From contig JBMOQP010000045.1 in the NCBI GenBank assembly GCA_049322715.1, positions 1 to 44,107 on the forward strand: a stretch of 44,107 nucleotides of DNA, in the 5' to 3' direction. The position numbers and the translations under genes are program-made. Positions 38,317-44,107 of this stretch are shown piece after piece. Position 1 is the stretch's first letter. The number at the start of each line of letters is the position of its first letter. The notes under the pieces were generated by a model. It made no database searches. It was not told the DNA's origin and was given only the letters and a program-made list of their open reading frames with translations. Source of the DNA: Thiofaba sp049322715 (GTDB lineage Bacteria > Pseudomonadota > Gammaproteobacteria > Halothiobacillales > Halothiobacillaceae).

Positions 38317-38333
38317 CAGGTCACGGCGACCTG
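38317..38333. promoter_or_regulatory. Inverted repeat upstream of dodecin
   Basis: CAGGTC and GACCTG separated by ACGGC, 25 bases before the dodecin start. It could be an operator or an mRNA leader hairpin. On the minus strand TATAGT (38340-38345) may be a -10, but no matching -35 is seen. Confidence 0.3.
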
Positions 38334-38385
38334 CCATCGACTATAGACCAGCACTGGGCGGTTGGCGGGACCGCATCTCTTCCTG

Positions 38386-38453
38386 CGCGTCCTGTTCTCG
38401 CACCTCCTGGGCATCCATGCCCAGAACCCTCTTTGCGGGAGAGGCGCTCGAAT
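38386..38453 (-). repeat. Minimal copy of the modular palindrome family between the diguanylate cyclase and dodecin
   Basis: On the plus strand it begins near CGCGTCCTGTTCTCGCACC, contains one palindrome with arm TGGGCAT and core CC (38408-38423), and ends GCGGGAGAGGCGCTCGAA. The same start and end sequences frame the much longer copy inside the neighbouring cyclase gene. It ends about 8 bases before the cyclase stop codon. Confidence 0.7.
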
Positions 38454-38460
38454 CGTCCGG

Positions 38461-40803
38461 TTAGGAGCGGGGCGGTGCATGGTCCCGGGCGCAGGCAAAG
38501 CGGAAGACCCCGCGACCCGCCTTCTTGGCGGCGTACATCGCGCGATCCGCGGCCGCGATCAACTCCTCCGGCCCTTGCGCGTGCTCGGGCCAAAGGGCGA
38601 TGCCGATGCTGGTGCCGATGGTCACGCTCTGCCCATCGAGCGGGAAGGGCTGGCCCATGGCCTGGATCACCTTGCGGGCCACGGCCCCGGCTTCCATGTC
38701 CGTATGCGAGCCGGGAAGGAGGATGGTGAACTCATCCCCGCCCAGGCGGGCCACGGTATCGGATTCGCGGCACAGGCCCTGCAGGCGCCGGGCCACCTCC
38801 TGCAGCAGGCGGTCGCCGGCCAGGTGGCCGAAGCCGTCGTTGATCGGCTTGAAACCGTCGAGGTCGAGGAACAGCAGGGTCACCCCCTGGCCGCTGCGTC
38901 GCGCCATGGCGATGGCACGCGTCAGGCGCTCCATCAGCAGGCGGCGGTTGGGCAGGCCGGTCAGCACGTCGTGATGGGCGAGATGGGCGATGCGCTCCTG
39001 GTTGATCTTCTTGGCGGTGATGTCCTCGTGGATGGAGATGTAGTGCGAGATGTCGCCCTGCGGGTCGCGGATCGGCGTGATGGTCTGCTGCACCACGTAC
39101 AGTTCGCCGTCCTTGCGCCGGTTGATCGTCTCGCAGCTCCAGGCCCCTCCCGCGGAGATGGTCTCCCACAGTTGCTGGTAGTAGTCCGCCGGCTGGCGGC
39201 CCGATTGCAGCAGGCGGGGATTGTGGCCGAGCACCTCGCCCATCTCGTATCCGGTCAGGTTGAGGAAGGCCTGGTTGGCCCAGACGATCGTGCCTTCCCG
39301 GTCGGTGATGAAGGTGGGGTTGCCGGCGGCCACCAGGGCATCGTTCAGCAGGCGCATGCGCTGCTGGTCCATGGCCATCTCGAGGGTCAGGCTGAGGTGG
39401 TCGCTGAGGCGTTCGAGCCGGGTCCGGATCAGCGGGTTGTCGAACTGGTCGGGGCGCTCGGCATAGAGGCTGTACACCCCTTCGACCTTGCCGCGCACGA
39501 TCAGGGGGATGGCGAAACCCGCGCGGATGCGGAAGCCCTCCACGATGGAGGCCCAGCGTTCCCAGGCGGGGTCGTCGGTGTTGGCGGACTGTGGCCGGCC
39601 GCTGCGCAGGGCTGCAAGGGCCGGCCCGAGCGCATCCTGTTCTCGCACCCTTCCGGCATCCATGCCGGCGGAATCCATCCATGGATTCCGCCCTTCGGGT
39701 GTCGCCTTACGGCGACCCAACGGCGTTCCATACGCCGTTGTTGAAGCCCCTTCGGGGTACGGCCGTCGAGAGTGGCCATCCATGGCCTCGGCCCGCTTCG
39801 CGGGAGAGGCGCTCGAAGTCACCTCTGGCAGGCCGCCGGCATGGTTGGCCTGCAGCAGCTTGACCAGGCAGGGCTCCGCAGTGCCGGCCGCGGCGACCGC
39901 GATCAGGGTGTCCTCGGCGACATGCCGCTTGCCAACCCAGGCGAGCGGGAGCTGCAGGACATGCACGATCCGCCGGCACAGGAACTGCATCAGCTCGTCC
40001 CAGGACTTGCCCCGCAGGACATGCTGGTCCAGCTCGTGGGTCAGGCTCTCCAGCCCCTCGAGGAGGGTGCGCTCGGTGATGTCGGCGGCGTAGATGGCGA
40101 CCTGCGGCGGCTGTCCGCCTTGCCGGACCGGCACGACGCGGCTTTCGAAGCGCATCCCCGCGCGCTCGTCGTGGACCAGGACGGGTTCGTCGCGCCGCAG
40201 GGCCGCCTCGAATGTTTGCCGACGCGCCTCCGCCAGTTCGGGCGGCATGAAGCCGAAGAAGTCCTGGCCGAGCATGGCCTCGGGGGATAGGCCGAAGCGG
40301 GCGGCCGCCACGCTGTTCAGTGCCTTCACCTTGCCGAGCTCGTCGAGCAGCAAGGCGGATTCGGGCAGGGCATCCAGCAGGGCGCGCAGCCCGGCCTTCG
40401 CCTCGTGCATCGCGGCTTCCAGCGCCTTGCGCCGACGGATGTCGCGCGCCACGCTGAGGATCACCTCGCGCCCGTCGAAGGGGATGACCTGGCTGTGGAT
40501 CTCCACCGCGATCCGCTCCCCCGAACGGCCGCAGTGCACCGCCTCGAACAGCAGCCGCCCTTCCTTGCGCAGCGTGGCGACGCGCTCACCGATGAGCGCC
40601 CTTGAGGCCGGATCATCAATGTCCGCCGGGCTCATGCGCAGCAGTTCATCCCGACTGTAGCCGAGGCGCCGGCAGGCGGTGTCGTTGACCTCCAGGAAGT
40701 TTCCCTCGAGGTCGTGGATGAACACGGCATCCGTCAGGTGGTTGAACAGGATGGCGAAGCGGGAGCCATCACCCCGGGCCTCGGGGTGGGAGGATACGGT
40801 CAT
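38461..40803 (-). CDS. PAS-PAS-GAF-PAS-GGDEF diguanylate cyclase with repeat insertion in the GAF domain
   Basis: A 780-aa soluble sensor that should make cyclic di-GMP. Domains: PAS (~12-125), PAS (~139-245), GAF (~255-465), PAS (~475-590), GGDEF (~605-770). The active motif GGDEF (688-692) is intact and R679-E-S-D682, five residues before it, is a product-inhibition I-site. No transmembrane segment or EAL domain. Residues ~329-391 (from SASPAKRAEAMDG to AGRVREQDALGP) are encoded by a palindromic repeat inserted in frame just before the conserved GAF segment ALRSGRPQ. The repeat may impair or modify GAF ligand sensing. GGAG precedes ATG 40803. Confidence 0.9.
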   Translation of the reverse strand: MTVSSHPEARGDGSRFAILFNHLTDAVFIHDLEGNFLEVNDTACRRLGYSRDELLRMSPADIDDPASRALIGERVATLRKEGRLLFEAVHCGRSGERIAVEIHSQVIPFDGREVILSVARDIRRRKALEAAMHEAKAGLRALLDALPESALLLDELGKVKALNSVAAARFGLSPEAMLGQDFFGFMPPELAEARRQTFEAALRRDEPVLVHDERAGMRFESRVVPVRQGGQPPQVAIYAADITERTLLEGLESLTHELDQHVLRGKSWDELMQFLCRRIVHVLQLPLAWVGKRHVAEDTLIAVAAAGTAEPCLVKLLQANHAGGLPEVTSSASPAKRAEAMDGHSRRPYPEGASTTAYGTPLGRRKATPEGRNPWMDSAGMDAGRVREQDALGPALAALRSGRPQSANTDDPAWERWASIVEGFRIRAGFAIPLIVRGKVEGVYSLYAERPDQFDNPLIRTRLERLSDHLSLTLEMAMDQQRMRLLNDALVAAGNPTFITDREGTIVWANQAFLNLTGYEMGEVLGHNPRLLQSGRQPADYYQQLWETISAGGAWSCETINRRKDGELYVVQQTITPIRDPQGDISHYISIHEDITAKKINQERIAHLAHHDVLTGLPNRRLLMERLTRAIAMARRSGQGVTLLFLDLDGFKPINDGFGHLAGDRLLQEVARRLQGLCRESDTVARLGGDEFTILLPGSHTDMEAGAVARKVIQAMGQPFPLDGQSVTIGTSIGIALWPEHAQGPEELIAAADRAMYAAKKAGRGVFRFACARDHAPPRS
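39627..39818 (-). repeat. Expanded copy of the modular palindrome family, inserted in frame in a coding region
   Basis: Outer arms CGAGCGC (39627-39633) and GCGCTCG (39809-39815). Inside, on the plus strand: TCCTGTTCTCGCACC; a palindrome with arm CCGGCAT; one with arm GGAATCCAT (39670-39689); CCC-TTC-GGG; a hairpin with arm GTCGCC, loop TTAC (39701-39716); a hairpin with arm CAACGGCGT, loop TCCAT (39718-39740); CCCC-TTC-GGGG; a palindrome with arm GGCCAT; and GCGGGAGAGGCGCTCGAA. No stop codon arises in the cyclase frame. Confidence 0.8.
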
Positions 40804-40877
40804 GCGCTCTCCATGGTGCCCTGAACGGGGGGCTTATCCCTTACATAGCACACGGGATTGATCCTCGCGATCGCTTC

Positions 40878-41192
40878 TCAAGTCTTGGGCTCGCTGAGGA
40901 CGTGAGCGCCGTGCGTTACCGCCGCGCCGGCGGCCATGGCCACGGCCACCATCACGGCTTCGCCGATCTCCTCCTCGGTAGCGCCGTGGCGGCGCGCCAG
41001 GCGGGCATGCACCTCGAGGCAGTAGGGGCACTGGGTGACCTGGGCGGCAACGATGGCCATCAGCTCCTTGTACTTGCGCGGGATGGCGCCGTCCTTGAAG
41101 GCGACGTCGTCAAGCGCCTTGAAGGCGCCGAAGGACTCGGGGGCGAGATGGTCGAGTTGCGCCAGGCGGCGCAGGTGCTTCATGTCGTACAT
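40878..41192 (-). CDS. AhpD-like carboxymuconolactone decarboxylase family protein
   Basis: A 104-aa helical protein with the redox motif C55-P-Y-C58-L-E-V-H62 of AhpD-like proteins, which act as peroxidase-linked disulfide reductases in some members. The rest of the family pattern (PRKYKELMAIVAAQVTQCPYC split across 39-58, GATEEEIGEAVMVA) is clear. AAGGAGGA precedes ATG 41192. It is divergent from the HAD phosphatase gene; a redox or detoxification role is likely but its substrate is unknown. Confidence 0.88.
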   Translation of the reverse strand: MYDMKHLRRLAQLDHLAPESFGAFKALDDVAFKDGAIPRKYKELMAIVAAQVTQCPYCLEVHARLARRHGATEEEIGEAVMVAVAMAAGAAVTHGAHVLSEPKT

Positions 41193-41304
41193 GCGTTCCT
41201 CCTTAAAAAACAGAACGCTACGACGAGGCGGGGCGCAAGGGAAGAGGGGGCGGCTCGGTTAAACTTCAGGGATGGTCCTGATGAGGCGAGGCGAAGGGGG
41301 GCGG

Positions 41305-42063
41305 ATGCGGATACAGGCAGTGTTGCTCGACATCGGCGGGGTGCTGCTGGACGGGGAGGCGCCCCTGCCAGGGGCGGCGGAGGCGCTGGCCCGGCTGCGC
41401 GCGGCCGGCCTGCCGTTCATGCTGCTGACCAACACCACCCGCACGGCCCGGGCGGACTTGCTGGCCCGGCTCGCCGCGGTGGGGATGGCGATTGCCCCGG
41501 AGCAGCTGCTGACCCCGGCCATTCTCGCGCGCGACTGGCTGGCGCGCGAGGGGCGCCGCCCCATGCTGCTGATCCATCCGGGCCTGCGCGCGGATTTCGA
41601 GGGTGCGGATCAGGCCGATCCGGACGTTGTCGTGGTCGGGGATGCGGGGGATGGCTTCAGCTATGCGGCGCTGAACGCGGCCTTCCGTCTGCTGATGAGC
41701 GGGGCGCCGCTGGTCTCCCTCTCCGGCAGCCGCTACTTCCGCGAGGGCGGCGAGCTGTTCCTCGACGCCGGCCCCTTCGTGCGCCTACTCGAGGAGGCCT
41801 CGGGCCGGGATGCACTGCAGCTTGGCAAGCCGGGGGCGGCCTTCTTCCGCCGTGCGGTGGAGCGGCTGGACGTGCCGGCCGAGGCCGTGCTGATGATCGG
41901 GGATGACGTGGAGAGCGACGTGCGCGGTGCCGTTAAGGCCGGCCTGCAGGGGATGCTGGTGCAAACCGGCAAGTACCGCGCGGGCGACGAGACGCGCCTC
42001 CCGCCGGGCGCCCGCTGTGCGGCGGACGTCATGGAGGCGGTTGAACGCGCCCTCAAGGGCTGA
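41305..42063 (+). CDS. HAD-IIA phosphatase, LHPP/HDHD2-like
   Basis: A 252-aa HAD hydrolase with a C2 cap. Motif I is D9-I-G (LLDIGGVLLDG), motif II LLTNTT, motif III LGKPGAAFF and motif IV MIGDDVESDV. LLIHPGLRADF, DAGDGFSY and SLSGSRYFREGG closely follow the LHPP/HDHD2 group, which includes phospholysine/phosphohistidine phosphatase. As in that group, the usual general-acid Asp two residues after the nucleophile is replaced (here by Gly). AAGGGGGG precedes ATG 41305, so upstream ATGs (41272, 41281) are rejected. Confidence 0.87.
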   Translation: MRIQAVLLDIGGVLLDGEAPLPGAAEALARLRAAGLPFMLLTNTTRTARADLLARLAAVGMAIAPEQLLTPAILARDWLAREGRRPMLLIHPGLRADFEGADQADPDVVVVGDAGDGFSYAALNAAFRLLMSGAPLVSLSGSRYFREGGELFLDAGPFVRLLEEASGRDALQLGKPGAAFFRRAVERLDVPAEAVLMIGDDVESDVRGAVKAGLQGMLVQTGKYRAGDETRLPPGARCAADVMEAVERALKG

Positions 42064-42071
42064 TCGACGCT

Positions 42072-42139
42072 GCAGGAGGCCCGCCCCCGGGCCGATGACC
42101 GGGCGTTTGCCGATCGCGGCGGGGGTGTGCCGCTCCCAC
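42072..42139. repeat. REP pair 1 (BIME-like)
   Basis: A forward REP (42072-42097, GCAGGAGGCCCGCC then GGGCCGATG) faces an inverse REP (42112-42139, GATCGCGGCGG then GCCGCTCCC). Each has an imperfect stem-loop between GGAG and GAT ends, the standard layout of gammaproteobacterial REPs. Confidence 0.7.
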
Positions 42140-42186
42140 AGGGAAGCATTCCACGTGAAGACGGTTTGAAGGCGGCTCCGCTTCCT

Positions 42187-42249
42187 GCAGGAGGCCCGCC
42201 CTCGGGCCGATGATCGGGGGGTGGATCGCGGCGAGGGCGCCGCTCCTGC
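42187..42249. repeat. REP pair 2 (BIME-like), direct duplicate of pair 1
   Basis: Forward REP 42187-42212 differs from the first by one base (CCCTCGGG for CCCCCGGG); inverse REP 42224-42249 (GATCGCGGCGAGGGC then GCCGCTCCTGC) mirrors the second. The linker is shorter than in pair 1. Confidence 0.72.
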
Positions 42250-42262
42250 GGGGCGTACCTCT

Positions 42263-42288
42263 TGTGGGAGCCGCCTGTGGCGGCGATG
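42263..42288. repeat. Solitary REP next to the ycaO stop
   Basis: TGTGGGAGCCGCC, loop TGT, GGCGGCGATG: a REP with a perfect GCCGCC/GGCGGC stem, 6 bases from the end of ycaO. It may serve as an mRNA 3' stabiliser. Confidence 0.65.
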
Positions 42289-42293
42289 CCCGC

Positions 42294-44051
42294 CTACCCT
42301 TGCAACCCCGCTGCGTGCTCCTCGTGCGCCTTGCGCAGCCGCGCGTAGGCCTCCAGCAGCAGGGCGTGGCGCCGCATGCCGCCGTCCTCGCCGGCCAGGG
42401 CGGGCAGGTCCGGCAGGCGCTCGCTGCCCGCGACCAGCCGCTCGGCGCGCTCGAACAGCGCTTCCCCATGCAGGCGCACCAGCACCGGGCGGAAGTCCGC
42501 AAGATCAAGGCCCTTCTGGGCCCGGAAGCGCAGCAGGTCGGTGACCGCGCGCAGCAGGCGGGCGCGGGGCCCGGGCTGGCCGCCGAAGTCGAGCGCCCAG
42601 CCCAGGTAGTCCGCCGCATCCCGGGCCTTGCCGAGCGCCAGCAGCAGCCAGCCCTTCAGCTCGCCCACGCGCAGGCTGGCCCAGGCGCTGTCGCGGTCGG
42701 CCAGCAGGCCGAGCAGTTCGGCCAGCGGCTGCTCGTCGGGAAAGCCCGCCTGCTCCAGCTTGCGCAGCAGGGCGCGCAGCCCGGCCTCGTCCAGCTCCGG
42801 CAGGCGGCGCAGGGCATCGCGCAGGGGCAGGGCGGCGTTGCTGTTGTTCTCGAGCAGGTCGGCCGCCGGGTAGACCTCGGAGAAGCCCGGCACAACGATG
42901 CGGCAGGCATACACCCCCAGGTGCGGCAGGTCGAGGACGTAGGCGTCGCGGCCGTCCTCGTGCAGCAGGCCGAGCAGGTGGTGGAACTCCTGCTCGGTCG
43001 AGCCGCCGTAGTCCCACTCGCAGAACTCCACGTCCGGCGCGCGGTGGAAGAAGTCCCAGGCGATCAGGCCGCTGTGGTCGATGAAGTGGGTCTCCATGTT
43101 GGCCGGGTCGGCCACCTCGTCCAGGTCGAAGGAGGGCGGGTGGAAGTCGGCCAGCTGGTCCAGGTCGCGGCCCTGCAGCAGCTCGGTCAGGGTGCGCTCC
43201 AGCGCGACCTCGAAGCGCGGGTGCGCGCCCCAGGAGGCATAGACGCCGCCATTGGCCGGGTTGAGCAGGGTGACGTTGAGCACCGGGTAGCGGCCGCCGA
43301 GCGAGGCGTCCTTGACGATGATGGGGAAGCCGCCGGCCTCCAGCGCCTCGATGGCGCGGATCACGTGCGGATGGCGCGCCAGCACCTCTTGCGGCACCTC
43401 CGGCAGGCACAGGCCCTCGCTGATCACGCGGTGGCGCACGTGGCGCTCGAAGATCTCGGACAGGCACTGGGTGCGCGCCTCGAACATCGTGTTGCCCGCC
43501 GCCATGCCGTTGCTGGCGTACAGGTTGGCGAGGATGTTGACCGGCACGTACACGGTCTCGCCGTCCTGCTGCCGCACGAAGGGCAGGGCGCAGATGCCGC
43601 GCCCACTGAAGCCCGCGTTGCGGTCGAGCAGGTGGGCGGCGGTCAGCTCGCCGTCCGGGTTCCAGGCCTCCAGCATGGCCGCGTCCATCAGGCCCTTGGG
43701 GATCGCCTTGCCACGGGCCGGGAACCACTTCTCCTGCGGGTGATGGCTCCAGTCCGCCCCGGCGAGGCTCTCGCCCAGGTCGTAGTCGGAGAAGAAGTAC
43801 TGCGTGGCCAGGCGCTCGAAGTACTCGCCCAGCGCCGAGGCCAGCGCCGCCTTGCGGCTCGCCCCCTTGCCGTTGGTGAACAGGAAGGGCGCGCGCGCAT
43901 CGCGGATATGCACCGACCAGACGTGCGGCACGGGATTGATCCAGCGCGCCTCCTCGATCTCGAAGCCGAGCTCGGCCAGGCGCGCGAACATGCGTTCGAT
44001 GGAGACCTCGAGGGCCGCGTCCTTGCCGGTGATGAAGGTCTGTTCGGTCAT
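42294..44051 (-). CDS. ycaO: YcaO, accessory factor for ribosomal protein S12 methylthiolation
   Basis: A 585-aa YcaO-domain protein, essentially the length of E. coli YcaO. ATP/Mg residues E76 and E79 (GEYFER) and E199 and E202 (SEIFER) are in place, as are GISG-like ALERTLTELLQGR and HFIDHSGLIAWDFF. E. coli YcaO aids RimO-dependent beta-methylthiolation of S12 Asp; the family's ATP-dependent chemistry is also used for peptide azoline formation, but there is no precursor peptide or cyclodehydratase partner here. The C-terminal 150 residues are a helical TPR-like region. Confidence 0.93.
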   Translation of the reverse strand: MTEQTFITGKDAALEVSIERMFARLAELGFEIEEARWINPVPHVWSVHIRDARAPFLFTNGKGASRKAALASALGEYFERLATQYFFSDYDLGESLAGADWSHHPQEKWFPARGKAIPKGLMDAAMLEAWNPDGELTAAHLLDRNAGFSGRGICALPFVRQQDGETVYVPVNILANLYASNGMAAGNTMFEARTQCLSEIFERHVRHRVISEGLCLPEVPQEVLARHPHVIRAIEALEAGGFPIIVKDASLGGRYPVLNVTLLNPANGGVYASWGAHPRFEVALERTLTELLQGRDLDQLADFHPPSFDLDEVADPANMETHFIDHSGLIAWDFFHRAPDVEFCEWDYGGSTEQEFHHLLGLLHEDGRDAYVLDLPHLGVYACRIVVPGFSEVYPAADLLENNSNAALPLRDALRRLPELDEAGLRALLRKLEQAGFPDEQPLAELLGLLADRDSAWASLRVGELKGWLLLALGKARDAADYLGWALDFGGQPGPRARLLRAVTDLLRFRAQKGLDLADFRPVLVRLHGEALFERAERLVAGSERLPDLPALAGEDGGMRRHALLLEAYARLRKAHEEHAAGLQG

Positions 44052-44070
44052 GGGGGAGGTCGCTACAAAT

Positions 44071-44102
44071 GGGTGCGTGCATTGAAACCGATGTACGCAC
44101 CC
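44071..44102. repeat. Hairpin at the right edge of the window
   Basis: GGGTGCGTGCAT (44071-44082), loop TGAAACCG, and ATGTACGCACCC (44091-44102) form a 12-bp stem with one G-T pair. It lies 20 bases upstream of ycaO and may be a repeat, a leader structure, or the 3' end of the next gene. Confidence 0.55.
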
Positions 44103-44107
44103 AATGC

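Noticed and set aside
38461..40803. Cyclase gene as a pseudogene
   Set aside because: Although the GAF domain is interrupted, the frame is open for 780 codons and the GGDEF active site and I-site are intact.
42294..44051. YcaO as part of an azoline peptide (TOMM) cluster
   Set aside because: The sequence follows housekeeping E. coli YcaO along its whole length, and no precursor peptide, E1-like protein or dehydrogenase is nearby.

Overview
The window is a GC-rich chromosomal segment from a gammaproteobacterium. The evidence is the nudJ-mnmA-hflD block, an E. coli-like ycaO and ygiQ, tpiA-secG-tRNA-Leu placed directly before a nuoA-N operon, cytochrome c4, and a ba3-type cytochrome oxidase with its own copper-assembly genes. 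A Chromatiales or related sulfur-oxidiser-like aerobe is plausible, but the species cannot be fixed from the sequence alone. Almost everything is housekeeping and respiratory DNA. The unusual content is palindromic repeats.

Layout. 1-6966: end of an unidentified gene, then a terminal oxidase island (46-aa IIa-like subunit, CuA subunit II, subunit I, diheme cytochrome c4, terminator, CcoI-type copper P-ATPase, Sco, PCu(A)C). 7027-13266: rlmE, ftsH (TTG start), folP, glmM, tpiA (clear sigma70 promoter), secG and tRNA-Leu(GAG). 13408-28304: the complete 14-gene nuoA-N operon for complex I plus a trailing DUF2818 gene, closed by a long hairpin. 28387-30586 (minus): nudJ-mnmA-hflD. 30675-35043: NADP-isocitrate dehydrogenase, a flavodoxin-fold oxidoreductase, and the radical-SAM protein YgiQ. 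35044-35591: a 548-bp gene-free stretch packed with perfect palindromes. 35592-36851: a small monoheme cytochrome c and a metallophosphoesterase. 36947-40803 (minus): CDP-archaeol-synthase-like membrane protein, phosphoribosyltransferase, dodecin, and a PAS/PAS/GAF/PAS/GGDEF diguanylate cyclase. 40878-44051: AhpD-like protein, LHPP-like HAD phosphatase, a REP array, and ycaO.

How it works together. NADH from central metabolism feeds complex I. Electrons reach oxygen through cytochrome c4 and a ba3-type oxidase, whose CuA and CuB centres are loaded by the adjacent CcoI, Sco and PCu(A)C.

Main discovery. The window holds several families of structured repeats. The most interesting is a modular palindrome family in which loop cores and module order are conserved but the stem sequences differ, with both arms of each stem changing together. 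One copy lies in a 291-bp CTAG-flanked terminal-inverted-repeat element (35267-35565). A related array lies just upstream, and the CTAG copy looks like that array with extra hairpins nested inside one stem. Another copy sits in frame inside the GAF domain of the diguanylate cyclase (39627-39818), adding roughly 60 residues, and a minimal copy follows that gene (38386-38453). A different palindrome is inserted in frame in ygiQ (33505-33560).
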